Source: Streptomyces marinisediminis
Lineage (GTDB): Bacteria; Actinomycetota; Actinomycetes; Streptomycetales; Streptomycetaceae
Reading direction: 5' to 3'
Length of the DNA stretch: 64,000 bases
Assembly (NCBI RefSeq): GCF_026262575.1
Contig: NZ_JAPKFL010000004.1
Coordinates: forward strand, 211,047 to 275,046
Shown: one piece after another, positions 7,991 to 16,308 of the stretch
Layout of the letters: each line of letters starts with the position of its first letter
Position numbering within the stretch: the first letter of the stretch is position 1
Position numbers and translations under genes: made by a program
Notes under the pieces: model-generated
What the model saw: the letters and a program-made list of their open reading frames with translations, nothing else
Databases searched by the model: none
What the model was told of the DNA's origin: nothing

Positions 7991-9097
7991 ATGTCCGATT
8001 TCGTCCCCGGCCTTGAGGGAGTCGTCGCGTTCGAGACGGAGATCGCCGAGCCCGACAAGGAAGGCGGCGCCCTGCGCTACCGGGGCGTCGACATCGAGGA
8101 CCTGGTGGGTCACGTCTCCTTCGCGAACGTGTGGGGCCTGCTGGTGGACGGCAGCTTCAACCCGGGCCTGCCGCCGGCCGAGCCCTTCCCCATCCCCGTC
8201 CACTCCGGGGACATCCGGGTGGACGTCCAGTCCGCGCTGGCCATGCTCGCCCCGGTGTGGGGCCTGAAACCGCTGCTTGACATCGACGCCGAGCAGGCCC
8301 GCGAGGACCTGGCGCGGGCCGCCGTCATGGCGCTGTCCTACGTCGCCCAGTCCGCACGCGGGCAGGGGCTGCCGATGGTGCCGCAGCGCGAGATCGACAA
8401 GGCGGACACCGTCGTCGAGCGGTTCATGCGGCGCTGGCGCGGCGAGCCGGACCCCAAGCACGTCGCCGCCGTCGACGCCTACTGGACGTCGGCCGCCGAG
8501 CACGGCATGAACGCCTCCACCTTCGCCGCCCGCGTCATCGCCTCCACGGGCGCGGACGTCGCCGCGGCGCTCTCCGGGGCGGTGGGCGCCATGTCGGGCC
8601 CGCTGCACGGCGGCGCGCCCTCGCGCGTGCTGCACATGATCGAGGAGATCGAGCGCACCGGGGACGCCACGGCGTACGTCAAGCGCCAGCTCGACCAGGG
8701 CGAGCGCCTGATGGGCTTCGGCCACCGCGTCTACCGGGCCGAGGACCCGCGCGCCCGGGTGCTGCGCCGCACCGCGAAGGAGCTGGGCGCACCGCGCTAC
8801 GAGGTGGCCGCCGCGCTGGAGCAGGCCGCGCTGAAGGAGCTGCGGGCCCGCCGGCCCGACCGCGTGCTGGCCACGAACGTCGAGTTCTGGGCCGCCATCG
8901 TGCTGGACTTCGCGGAGGTCCCGGCGCACATGTTCACCTCGATGTTCACCTGCGCGCGGACGGCGGGCTGGTCGGCGCACATCCTGGAGCAGAAGCGCAC
9001 CGGCCGCCTGGTGCGCCCCTCCGCGCGGTACACGGGCCCCGGGCAGCGCGGCCCGCACGAGATCGAGGGCTACGACGCCCTGGCGACGCGGGGCTGA
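7991..9097 (+). CDS. Citrate synthase, second type
   Basis: 368 aa from ATG 7991, preceded by GAGGAG. Condenses acetyl-CoA (or propionyl-CoA) with oxaloacetate. Catalytic residues are visible: the first His in GAMSGPLHGGAPSRVL, the second in MGFGHRVYRAEDPRARVLR, and the late Asp region NVEFWAAIVLDFAEVP. It is shorter than the main hexameric GltA type and fits the citrate synthase 2 group of Streptomyces, which sits beside pdxH. Methylcitrate synthase activity cannot be excluded. A strong hairpin terminator follows. Confidence 0.9.
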   Translation: MSDFVPGLEGVVAFETEIAEPDKEGGALRYRGVDIEDLVGHVSFANVWGLLVDGSFNPGLPPAEPFPIPVHSGDIRVDVQSALAMLAPVWGLKPLLDIDAEQAREDLARAAVMALSYVAQSARGQGLPMVPQREIDKADTVVERFMRRWRGEPDPKHVAAVDAYWTSAAEHGMNASTFAARVIASTGADVAAALSGAVGAMSGPLHGGAPSRVLHMIEEIERTGDATAYVKRQLDQGERLMGFGHRVYRAEDPRARVLRRTAKELGAPRYEVAAALEQAALKELRARRPDRVLATNVEFWAAIVLDFAEVPAHMFTSMFTCARTAGWSAHILEQKRTGRLVRPSARYTGPGQRGPHEIEGYDALATRG

Positions 9098-9130
9098 GGA
9101 CGGCCACCCACCCCTCCGCACGCACGCACC

Positions 9131-9164
9131 GGGGCCCCGCGCGTACCACCCCGCGCGGGGCCCC
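9131..9164 (+). terminator. Terminator of the citrate synthase gene
   Basis: GGGGCCCCGCGCG (9131-9143) pairs perfectly with CGCGCGGGGCCCC (9152-9164) across an 8-nt loop, 33 bp after the stop codon. Direct copies of GTCGGCGTCCCGGCCC follow at 9165-9200. Confidence 0.75.
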
Positions 9165-9324
9165 GTCGGCGTCCCGGCCCGTCGGCGTCCCGGCCCGTCG
9201 GCCCCGCGCCGCCGGGCCGGCCGCGGTGCACGCGAGCACCGCGCAGTGCCCCGGGCTCGCGCACCGGGGCGCGAACCCACGTCCGCGAGCGGCCGGGCGC
9301 GGCGGGCCGGGCGGCGGTGGCGGG

Positions 9325-10167
9325 TCAGGCCGGAGCGCCCTCGCCGGGGGCGTCGCGCCACGCGCCGCGGGCGGCCGCCGCGGCGGCGTACTCCTCGACC
9401 GTGCGGGCCGGGCGGCCGGTGACGCGGGAGACCGTGTCCCGGGGCTCGGTGCCGCCGAGGTCACGCAGCGCGGCGAAGGCGGCGAGCTCCTGCTCGACCG
9501 ACTCCGCCGACCGGCCGAGCGCGCTCTGCGCGGCCCGGTAGTCCTCCGGGTCGCCGGAGAACCGCAGGGGCCGCCCGACGGCGTCGGCGATGCGCTCGCA
9601 CACCTCGCCGAAGGACAGCGCCTGCGGGCCGGTCACCTCGTACGTCCGGCCGGTGTGCCCCGGCTCCGTCAGGACCCGGGCGGCGACGGCCCCGAGGTCT
9701 TCGAGGTCGACGAACGCCTGCCGGCACTCCCCGACGGGCACCGTCAGCTCCCCGGCCAGCACCGCCTCGCGGAAGGGGCCTTCGTCGAAGTTCTGGTCGA
9801 ACCAGTCGGAGCGCAGGACCGTCCAGTCCGCGCCGGAGTCCTTGACCGACTCCTCGGCCCGCAGCAGCCGCTCGTCCCCTATCGCCTCGATGGCCCGGCT
9901 GGAGAGCAGGACGAGGCGCCGCACCGCGAGGTCCGCCGCCAGCCGGGCGAACCCCGGGGCCACGGGGACCCCCTCGGGGGCCATCACGAACACCCGGTCG
10001 ACGCCGCGCAGCGCGGGTTCCCAGGTGGTCTCGTCCGCCCAGTCGAAACGGGTGGGGCCGTGCCGCGAGGCGGGTCTGACCGCTGCGTCCAGGTCCCGCA
10101 GGTGCGTGACGACACGTCGGCCGACGGAACCGGTGGCGCCCAGAACGAGGATCGGTGAGGGGTCCAT
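9325..10167 (-). CDS. NmrA-like NAD(P)-binding oxidoreductase
   Basis: 280 aa from ATG 10167. Atypical short-chain dehydrogenase of the NmrA/quinone-reductase-2 type: glycine-rich loop ILVLGATGSVGRRVVTHLRD at the N-terminus, RVFVMAPEGVPVAPGF, LVLLSSRAIEA and VLRSDWFDQNF, then AFVDLEDLGAVAARVLTEPGHTGRTYEVTGP, which is the NmrA signature. Such proteins reduce quinones or sense NADPH; the substrate is unknown. It is transcribed away from the biosynthetic cluster and is taken as the last gene outside it. The catalytic Tyr-Lys pair of classical SDRs is not evident. Confidence 0.75.
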   Translation of the reverse strand: MDPSPILVLGATGSVGRRVVTHLRDLDAAVRPASRHGPTRFDWADETTWEPALRGVDRVFVMAPEGVPVAPGFARLAADLAVRRLVLLSSRAIEAIGDERLLRAEESVKDSGADWTVLRSDWFDQNFDEGPFREAVLAGELTVPVGECRQAFVDLEDLGAVAARVLTEPGHTGRTYEVTGPQALSFGEVCERIADAVGRPLRFSGDPEDYRAAQSALGRSAESVEQELAAFAALRDLGGTEPRDTVSRVTGRPARTVEEYAAAAAARGAWRDAPGEGAPA

Positions 10168-10313
10168 GTCTTCCCGAACGATGGGGGACGGAAGGGGGAA
10201 ACGGCCCCGGCCGCGCCCGGTCACGGGCGGCCGCCGACCGTCACGGCACACGTTCCTCTGTACCTCGTCTCACAAACATCTGACCTGGTTCTGATTCTCC
10301 TCCGTTGACGCCC

Positions 10314-10338
10314 GGAAATTCCCCGAAGCAGAATTTCC
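10314..10338. promoter_or_regulatory. Inverted repeat at the left cluster edge (GGAAATTC/GAATTTCC)
   Basis: GGAAATTC (10314-10321) and GAATTTCC (10331-10338) are perfect complements around a 9-nt spacer. They lie in an AT-richer patch just after TTGACG (10305-10310), a possible -35. Size and symmetry fit an operator for the tyrosine-branch genes. Confidence 0.4.
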
Positions 10339-10354
10339 CTAACGTCGCCACCAT

Positions 10355-10371
10355 GCTGACCCGAGGTCAGC
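10355..10371. promoter_or_regulatory. Palindrome GCTGACC-cga-GGTCAGC
   Basis: Perfect 7-bp arms around CGA, 17 bp downstream of the previous inverted repeat. The same half-site occurs in the opposite arrangement at 16162-16178 (GGTCAG, 5 nt, CTGACC), just before the small ORF ahead of the FAD oxidoreductase. Operator or small hairpin; the protein is unknown. Confidence 0.35.
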
Positions 10372-10585
10372 AAATTTCCTCCTCGCCCGTGTCCCGGTCC
10401 GGCGCGGGCGCTCTTCCGGCGCTTTCCGGGCGCACTCCGCACGCTTTCCGCAAGCTTTCCGCACACAGGCGACCCGCACGCGGCGCGGACGCACCGCTTC
10501 TTGACGGCCACCCGCCATGCGCCTCGGCCACGCGCCACCCGTCACCCGCGGCCGTCAGCGGCTGTCGCCGCAACCCGGTACGCCA

Positions 10586-10626
10586 CCCGCTGTCCGACAC
10601 CCGCTGTCCGACACCCGCTGTCCGAC
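10586..10626 (+). repeat. Tandem 14-mer, three copies
   Basis: CCCGCTGTCCGACA occurs at 10586-10599 and 10600-10613, with a third copy from 10614 that lacks the last base. The array ends about 10 bp before the ribosome site (GGAAGG) of the first cluster gene. It could be replication slippage or a set of binding sites. Confidence 0.7.
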
Positions 10627-10648
10627 GAGAATCCGGAAGGAAGCAGAG

Positions 10649-11152
10649 ATGCCCCTGACCGAGCAGACGACGGCACCCCGCGCCGCCCCGCCGGCGCTCG
10701 CGCCGCGCATCCACCACGTGGGGGTGCAGACGGCCGACCTCGACAACTGCCTGACCTGGTACCAGGAGTTCTTCGGCGCGGAGAAGAGGTGGGAACTCGA
10801 CCGCTTCTCCGACCTCACGCTGAGCCGGCTGCCGGGCATCGGGCGGCTGGTGGAGGTCGCGGTCGGCGACCTGCGCTTCCACCTGTTCGACCGCTCCGAC
10901 CACGACCGCCGCGTGCCGCCCGAGGAGTCCCACCAGTTCCAGCACGTGTGCCTGCGCGTGGACGAGCCCGAGGAGCTGACGGCCGTGCGCGAGCGGTGGG
11001 TCGAGCTGTACGACTCCGGGCGCTTCGCCTTCGCGCGCCAGGACGGGCCCACCGAGGTCGTCGTCGACGAGGACGGGGTGCGCAGCCTCTACCTCTTCGA
11101 CGTCAACGGGCTGGAGTACGAGTTCGCCCACGTCCCGGAAGGACACCGATGA
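10649..11152 (+). CDS. L-DOPA 2,3-dioxygenase (LmbB1/SibV type), VOC fold
   Basis: 167 aa; ATG 10649 follows GGAAGGAAG. Vicinal-oxygen-chelate protein with IHHVGVQTADLDNCLTWYQEFFGA, a mid-chain QFQHVCLRVDEPEE and the ending YLFDVNGLEYEFAHV; His30/31, His111 or so and the late Glu can supply the 2-His-1-carboxylate iron site. In lincomycin, hormaomycin and PBD clusters this family cleaves the L-DOPA ring extradiolly, and it always neighbours the tyrosine hydroxylase, as here. First gene of the tyrosine branch; its stop overlaps the next start (ATGA). Without the context a generic glyoxalase would be the only call. Confidence 0.85.
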   Translation: MPLTEQTTAPRAAPPALAPRIHHVGVQTADLDNCLTWYQEFFGAEKRWELDRFSDLTLSRLPGIGRLVEVAVGDLRFHLFDRSDHDRRVPPEESHQFQHVCLRVDEPEELTAVRERWVELYDSGRFAFARQDGPTEVVVDEDGVRSLYLFDVNGLEYEFAHVPEGHR

Positions 11153-12114
11153 GCACCTTGGCCCCGCACCCGGCACCCGGTGCCGTCCGGGTCGGCGACT
11201 GGGACTTCGGTGACTTCCCCTACGGCCTCGAACCCCTGGCGCTGCCCCCGGCCGGCCAGGCCCGGGCGGGGGCAGGGCACCGGCCCGTGGCGCCCGCGCC
11301 GTGCGAGCCCCGGCGGATCTGCCGGGAACTGCGCGCGCTCACCGGCACGGGCGCGGCGGCCGCACCCCTCGGCGTGCCCCCGGCCCACTCCTACGACCAG
11401 CTCTTCTGGTTCCGCTGGATCACCGGCCACCAGGTGACGTTCGCCCTGTGGCGGCTGATGGGCCGGGTCCTGGAGGAGCTGCCCCGGCCGGACGCCGTCC
11501 CCGGCCCCGCCGCGATGGCCCGGCTGGAGTGCTACACCCTCGGGTACTGCGCCATGCTGCTCTACAGCGGTTCGTGCCCGCGCGACCTGTACCAGAGCCT
11601 GATCCGGCCGGCGATGTTCCTCCAGCACCGGGGCTTCAGCGGCACCTGGGCGCCGGACTTCGTGCAGGTGCGCGGGCTGATGCGCGGACGCCCCCTGCCG
11701 TGGCTGCCGGACGGGCGGGCCGCCGGGGTGCGGGCCGCCGTGGAGGTCCAGCAGGCGATCCACGACAGCGTCGCCGCCCGGCTGGTGCCGAACGGGCGGT
11801 CCCTGCTCCAGCAGAGCGTCGCCGAGAGCCCCGTGCGGCCGTCGGAGCGCACGGCCGTCCTCTACGACAACTTCTTCATGACGCTGCGCGGCCCCGTCCC
11901 GGACGCGGACGTCGCCGCCCAACTGCTGCGCCGTCTGCGGGCGGTGGGCCTGGACCTGGCCGTCAACGGCCTGTACCCGCTCGGCCGGGACGACGAGCCG
12001 GAGGAGGAGGGGAGCGGGCTGGTGGCCGGCTGCGAGCGCCGCCTCGGCCCGGTGCTGGCCACCGCCGCCGCCCACGCCGCCGACCTCGCCCGCCCGACCG
12101 GGTCCGCCGCCTGA
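11149..12114 (+). CDS. L-tyrosine 3-hydroxylase (LmbB2/SibU/TomI family)
   Basis: 321 aa. Homologous by eye to the heme-dependent tyrosine hydroxylases of 4-alkylproline pathways: FPYGLEPLALPPAG near the N-terminus, AHSYDQLFWFRWITGHQVTFALWRLM, CYTLGYCAMLLYSGSCPRDLY, RPAMFLQHRGFSGTWAPDF, then ERTAVLYDNFFMTLRGPVPD. The His in WITGHQ or in FLQHRGF could be the proximal heme ligand, which I infer only. It makes L-DOPA from tyrosine, the committed step to the dihydropyrrole half of PBDs, hormaomycin and lincomycin. Coupled to the dioxygenase gene by a 4-bp overlap. No P450 or pterin hydroxylase features are present. Confidence 0.88.
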   Translation: MSTLAPHPAPGAVRVGDWDFGDFPYGLEPLALPPAGQARAGAGHRPVAPAPCEPRRICRELRALTGTGAAAAPLGVPPAHSYDQLFWFRWITGHQVTFALWRLMGRVLEELPRPDAVPGPAAMARLECYTLGYCAMLLYSGSCPRDLYQSLIRPAMFLQHRGFSGTWAPDFVQVRGLMRGRPLPWLPDGRAAGVRAAVEVQQAIHDSVAARLVPNGRSLLQQSVAESPVRPSERTAVLYDNFFMTLRGPVPDADVAAQLLRRLRAVGLDLAVNGLYPLGRDDEPEEEGSGLVAGCERRLGPVLATAAAHAADLARPTGSAA

Positions 12115-12145
12115 CGCCCGCCCGTCCGCCGCCCCGAAGGCCGAC

Positions 12146-12185
12146 GTCCCGACGTCCCGACGTCCCGACGTCCCGACGTCCCGAC
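12146..12185 (+). repeat. Tandem octamer GTCCCGAC, five copies
   Basis: Five exact head-to-tail copies of GTCCCGAC (12146-12185) in the 210-bp spacer between the tyrosine hydroxylase and the F420 reductase genes. Each junction also creates CGACGTCC-type half palindromes. Confidence 0.75.
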
Positions 12186-12324
12186 GCCCGGACGCACGCC
12201 GTCCGACGGGCACGGTCCGACAGCCGCGCCCCGGTCACCGGCTGCGGCCCGAGGACCTGCAACGGCGGCGCCCCCGCCCCGGGCGGTGCCCTGCCGCCGC
12301 CGAGTCGAAAGGAGATCCGAGCAC

Positions 12325-13212
12325 ATGCGCCACGGAGTTCTGCTCCTGCCCGAGCACCGCTGGTCCCGGGCCAGGCAGCGGTGGAAGCTGGCCGAGGAGC
12401 TGGGGTACGACCACGCCTGGACCTACGACCACCTGATGTGGCGCTGGCTGAGCGACCGGCCGTGGTTCTCGGCCGTGCCCACCCTGGCCGCCGCCGCCGA
12501 GGCCACCTCGCGCATCACGCTGGGCACGCTGGTGGCCAGTCCCAACTTCCGGCACCCGGTGGACTTCGCCAAGGAGCTGGTGTCGCTGGACGACGTCTCC
12601 GGCGGCCGCGTGGTCTGCGGCCTGGGCGCCGGTGCCGACGGCTACGACACCCGCGTGCGCGGCGACCGCCCCCTCTCCCGCCGGGCGCGCGGGGCCCGCT
12701 TCGAGGAGTTCACCGGCCTGCTCGACCGGCTGCTGCGCGAGGAGCGGACCACCTTCCACGGGGAGTGGTACACCGTCGAGGACGTGGTGGTGCGGCCGGA
12801 GTGCCTGGCGGCGCCCCGCCTGCCCCTGGCGGTTGCCGCCGCCGGACCGCGCGGCATGGCCCTGGCCGCGCGCCACGCGGACACCTGGGTCACCAGCGGG
12901 GCCCCCAACCTCTTCGAGACCGAGCGGTACGACCGGCTGGTCCCGCTGCTCAAGGAGCAGCTCGCGGCGGTGGACGACGCGTGCGCGGCCCAGGGCCGCG
13001 ACCCGGCGACCCTGCGCCGGCTGCTGCTGACCGGTGCCTCCGTGGGCGGTGTCCTGGACTCCGTGGGCAGTTACCAGGACGCCGCTGGGGTCTTCGAGGA
13101 CCTCGGGTTCACCGATCTCGTCGTGCACTGGCCCCGTCCGGAGTTCCCCTTCCAGGGGCGCGAGGACGTGCTGCTGGAGTTCGCCTCCGCCCGGTGGGGA
13201 GGCAGGCCGTGA
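12325..13212 (+). CDS. F420-dependent reductase, LLM class (LmbY/SibT/TomJ type)
   Basis: 295 aa; AAAGGAG precedes ATG 12325. TIM-barrel luciferase-like protein: LAEELGYDHAWTYDHLMWRW, RITLGTLVASPNFRHPVDFAKELVSLDDVSGGRVVCGLGAG and LAVAAAGPRGMALAARHADTWVTSG are the usual F420-binding blocks. In lincomycin-type pathways LmbY reduces an imine or alkene of the 4-substituted pyrroline late in the branch; in PBD clusters the homologue does one reduction less or more depending on the product. Located between the tyrosine hydroxylase and the PhzF-like isomerase and coupled to the latter (GTGA overlap). Confidence 0.85.
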   Translation: MRHGVLLLPEHRWSRARQRWKLAEELGYDHAWTYDHLMWRWLSDRPWFSAVPTLAAAAEATSRITLGTLVASPNFRHPVDFAKELVSLDDVSGGRVVCGLGAGADGYDTRVRGDRPLSRRARGARFEEFTGLLDRLLREERTTFHGEWYTVEDVVVRPECLAAPRLPLAVAAAGPRGMALAARHADTWVTSGAPNLFETERYDRLVPLLKEQLAAVDDACAAQGRDPATLRRLLLTGASVGGVLDSVGSYQDAAGVFEDLGFTDLVVHWPRPEFPFQGREDVLLEFASARWGGRP

Positions 13213-14066
13213 CGCTCCCCTTCGAGATCGTCGGCATCTTCGGCACCGGCCCCGGGGGCGGCAGCCCGCTGGCCGTCGTCCACGGCGCCGAGGGCCTGGC
13301 CGCGGCGGACATGGCCTGGATCGCCGCGCGGCTGCGGGCCGACGAGGCCGCGTTCGTCCTCCCGCCGACCGCGCCGGAGGCCACCCACCGGGTGCGGGTC
13401 TTCACCCGCCGCGGGGAGTCGCCCTTCGGGGGGCACTCCGCCGTGGGCACCGCCGTGGCGCTGGTCCGCTCCGGGCGCCTGCCCGCCGGCCGGGTCGTCC
13501 AGCAGTGCGGTGAGCGGCTGCTCACGCTGCGGGCGGACGCCGAGCGCGCCACGGTCACCGCGACCGGGCCGCAGCCGGCCGACGCGCTGGACCCCGGTCC
13601 GCTGCTCGAAGCCGTCGGCCTCACCGGGGACGACCTGGACGGCGGCCCGGTGGCGGCCGCGGGGTTCGGGCCGCGCTTCCACCTGCTGCCGGTGCGCCGT
13701 GGCGCGGTCGCGGCGGCCCGGCCCGACCCCGCCGCGCTGGAGCGGGCGGACCTGCCGGACGTCTTCGTCTTCCACTGGGACGCGGCCGCCTCCACCGCCA
13801 CGGCCCGGCTGTTCGCCCCCGGGTACGCCATCGCGGAGGACCCGGGCTGCGCCTCGGTCGGTCTGGCGCTCGGCGCCTGGCTGGACGCGCGCGGACTGCC
13901 GGGCGGGGGGCTCGCCTTCCGGATCGAGCAGGGGGCCGAGCTGGGGCGCCCGGCCGTCCTGGAGTGCACGGCCGGCTCCGGTGACGGCCCGCTGACCGCC
14001 ACGGTCGGCGGGCGGGCGCCGCAGGAGCTGACCGGAGAGATCACCGTGCCCGTCCCCCGGCCGTGA
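13209..14066 (+). CDS. PhzF-like isomerase (LmbX type)
   Basis: 285 aa, GTG start overlapping the previous stop. PhzF/diaminopimelate-epimerase fold duplicated: first half FEIVGIFGTGPGGGSPLAVVHG and DEAAFVLPP (the Glu of the family's EA(A/T)F motif), RRGESPFGGHSAVGTAVAL, second half ARLFAPGYAIAEDPGCASVGLALGAWL. The Glu in DEAAFV is the expected general acid/base. In the 4-alkylproline branch LmbX-type enzymes isomerise the ring double bonds after the C-C cleavage. Position among the tyrosine-branch genes supports that role over phenazine synthesis, for which no other genes exist here. Confidence 0.85.
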   Translation: MTLPFEIVGIFGTGPGGGSPLAVVHGAEGLAAADMAWIAARLRADEAAFVLPPTAPEATHRVRVFTRRGESPFGGHSAVGTAVALVRSGRLPAGRVVQQCGERLLTLRADAERATVTATGPQPADALDPGPLLEAVGLTGDDLDGGPVAAAGFGPRFHLLPVRRGAVAAARPDPAALERADLPDVFVFHWDAAASTATARLFAPGYAIAEDPGCASVGLALGAWLDARGLPGGGLAFRIEQGAELGRPAVLECTAGSGDGPLTATVGGRAPQELTGEITVPVPRP

Positions 14067-14100
14067 AAGCCGTCCCCGCCGCCCGCAGGAAGGTCCTCGC

Positions 14101-15891
14101 ATGCTGCTGCGACCCGAACTCCACGGCACCCGGGGTGCCGTCTCCTCCACCCACTGGCTGGCCTCGGCGGCCGGGTCCGCGATGTTCGACGAAGGGGGCA
14201 ACGCCTTCGACGCCGCGGCGGCCGCCGCCTTCGTCGTCCAGGTCGTCGAACCGCACCTGAACGGCCCCGGCGGCGACGTGCCGATCCTGCTGCACGACGC
14301 CCGGCACGGCGACGTGCGGGTGATCTGCGGGCAGGGGCCGATGCCCAGGGCCGCGACGATCGAGCACTTCCGCGGGCTCGGGCTGCGCGCGGTGCCCGGC
14401 TCCGGCCTGCTGGCGGCCTGCGTCCCGGGGGCCGTCGGCGCCTGGCTGACGCTGCTGCGCGACCACGGCCGGCTGCCGCTGGCGACCGTGCTCGCCCCGG
14501 CCGTCCACTACGCGGAGCGGGGCCACCCGCTGCTGCCCAAGGCCGCCGCCATGATCGGGGCGATGGCGCCGCTGTTCCGCACCGAGTGGCGCGAGTCGGG
14601 GCGTACCTACCTGCGCGCGGACGGCAGCGCCCCCGCGCCCGGAGAGCGCGTGCGCAACCCGGCGCTCGCGGGCACCTACCGGCGGCTCGTCTCGGCGGCG
14701 GCCGGGGCCGGACCCGCGGCGGGCGCCGACGCCGCGCTGCGCGCCTTCCACGAGGGGTTCGTCGCCGAGGCCGTCGACGCCTACACCGAGCGCGCCGAGA
14801 TGGTCGACGCCACCGGACGGCGCCACCGGGGCCTGCTGCGCGGCGCGGACCTGGCCGACTGGCGGCCCGGTGTCGAGGACCCGGTGTCCCTGGAGTACCG
14901 GGGGCACCTGGTGCACAAGCCGGGCCCCTGGTCGCAGGGGCCGGTCTTCCTCCAGCAACTGGCCCTGCTGGAAGGGTTCGACCTCGCGGGCGCGGGATTC
15001 GGCAGCGCCGACCACCTGCACACCGTGACGGAGGCCGCCAAGCTCGCCTTCGCCGACCGCGAGGCCTGGTACGGCGACCCCCGTCGCACGGAGGTCCCCC
15101 TCGACGGGCTGCTCTCCCCCGAGTACGCGGCGCGGCGCCGGGCCCTGATCGGCCCCCGCGCCTCGGACACCCTGCGGCCCGGCTCGCCGGAGGGGCGGAC
15201 GCCGCGCCTGCCGGACCTCGCCGCGGACCCCGAGGTGCGACGCGAGCACGGCTGGCAGGAGCAGTTGGCCGACGGCATCCCCGCCGTCCCGCTGCTCAGC
15301 CAGTCCAAGGGCGACACCTGCTGCGTGACGGCCGTGGACGACGAGGGCAACCTGGTCGCGGCCACCCCCAGCGGCGGGTGGCTGAAGAGCTCGCCGGTCG
15401 TCCCGGGCCTCGGTTTCCCCCTGGGCACGCGGGGCCAGATGGCCTGGCTGGACGCGGACCACCCCAACGCCCTGGCCCCGGGCAAGCGCCCCCGCACGAC
15501 CCTCAGCCCCTCGCTCGTCCTGCGCGACGGACGCCCCCACCTGGCCTTCGGCACCCCGGGAGGCGACCAGCAGGACCAGTGGACGCTGCACGCCTTCCTC
15601 GCCCACGTCGACTTCGGCATGGGCCCGCAGGAGGCGGTGGAGGCCCGGGCGTTCCACACCGACCACGCGCCGTCCTCGTTCACGCCCCGCGTCTCCCGGG
15701 CGCGGGGGCTGACCGTGGAACGCGGCTTCGACGCGGCGGTCCTGGCCGACCTGCGCGCCCGGGGCCACGAGGTGCGCGAGGTCGACGCCTACTCGCTGGG
15801 CAAGGTGTGCATGGCCGGACCCCGGGCGGACGGCGGCGTGCTCGCGGCCGCCAGCCCGCGCGGCGGCCAGGCGTACGCCGTGGCCCGCTGA
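14101..15891 (+). CDS. Gamma-glutamyltransferase-family C-C hydrolase (LmbA/SibY/TomL type)
   Basis: 596 aa, the full length of the Ntn-hydrolase family that self-cleaves into two chains. Visible: GAVSSTHWLASAAGSAMFDEGGNAFDAAAAAAF at the N-terminus, NGPGGDVPILLHD, FGSADHLHTVTEAAKLAFADREAWYGDP, then GDTCCVTAVDDEGNLVAATPSGGW, where the Thr after GD is the expected nucleophile and cleavage site, and the oxyanion-like RTTLSPSLVL. No signal peptide is seen, unlike housekeeping GGTs, consistent with a cytosolic biosynthetic enzyme. In lincomycin and PBD pathways homologues remove an oxalate unit by C-C hydrolysis from the DOPA ring-cleavage product. Confidence 0.85.
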   Translation: MLLRPELHGTRGAVSSTHWLASAAGSAMFDEGGNAFDAAAAAAFVVQVVEPHLNGPGGDVPILLHDARHGDVRVICGQGPMPRAATIEHFRGLGLRAVPGSGLLAACVPGAVGAWLTLLRDHGRLPLATVLAPAVHYAERGHPLLPKAAAMIGAMAPLFRTEWRESGRTYLRADGSAPAPGERVRNPALAGTYRRLVSAAAGAGPAAGADAALRAFHEGFVAEAVDAYTERAEMVDATGRRHRGLLRGADLADWRPGVEDPVSLEYRGHLVHKPGPWSQGPVFLQQLALLEGFDLAGAGFGSADHLHTVTEAAKLAFADREAWYGDPRRTEVPLDGLLSPEYAARRRALIGPRASDTLRPGSPEGRTPRLPDLAADPEVRREHGWQEQLADGIPAVPLLSQSKGDTCCVTAVDDEGNLVAATPSGGWLKSSPVVPGLGFPLGTRGQMAWLDADHPNALAPGKRPRTTLSPSLVLRDGRPHLAFGTPGGDQQDQWTLHAFLAHVDFGMGPQEAVEARAFHTDHAPSSFTPRVSRARGLTVERGFDAAVLADLRARGHEVREVDAYSLGKVCMAGPRADGGVLAAASPRGGQAYAVAR

Positions 15892-16161
15892 CCCGCCCCC
15901 GGCAGCCCGGCTCCCGCCCCGGGGCCGGAGGGCCAGGGCCCCGCCCGGACGCCCAGGACCGCTCGCGGTGACCCGGGCCACGCCCGGGACGGCCCGGTCG
16001 GCGCCACGGCCCCCGGTCCCGCTCGGGGAGCCGCCGCGCCGACCACGACGGGCCCAACCCTCACGGGCCGTGGCCGCCACGGGGCGACGCCGCCGCGCTC
16101 GCGGCGGCTCGTCGCCGTCCCCCCACCGGCGCGCCGTGCCGCGCGCCGGACCAGCACCCGA

Positions 16162-16178
16162 GGTCAGTACCCCTGACC
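16162..16178. promoter_or_regulatory. Inverted repeat GGTCAG-5 nt-CTGACC
   Basis: GGTCAG 16162-16167 and CTGACC 16173-16178, ending just before the ribosome site of the ORF at 16195. The half-site equals that of the palindrome at 10355-10371 but in reversed arrangement. The rest of the 15892-16160 spacer shows no gene or clear signal. Confidence 0.3.
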
Positions 16179-16194
16179 GGAAGGAGTTCTCCGC

Positions 16195-16308
16195 ATGCCC
16201 GCGATACGCGCGACAGGAGTACACGAGGGCGAGGGCCAGGCAGGCCCGTACGCCACCGGCCACCGCGGCCACGGTCCGGCCGGTGCGGCTCTCCGGGAGG
16301 CGGCATGA
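16195..16308 (+). CDS. Small ORF of 37 aa coupled to the FAD oxidoreductase
   Basis: ATG 16195 has a strong ribosome site (GGAAGGAG, 8 nt away) and the stop TGA 16306-16308 overlaps the next start as ATGA. The peptide begins MPAIRATGVHEGEGQAG and ends ALREAA; Gly/Ala/His-rich without known motif. It may be a genuine small protein or only a device to couple translation of the next gene. The strong ribosome site contrasts with the absence of any other site for the FAD gene. Confidence 0.4.
   Translation: MPAIRATGVHEGEGQAGPYATGHRGHGPAGAALREAA

Noticed and set aside
13209..14066. Phenazine biosynthesis (PhzF)
   Set aside because: No other phz genes; the neighbours place the PhzF-like protein in the dihydropyrrole branch.
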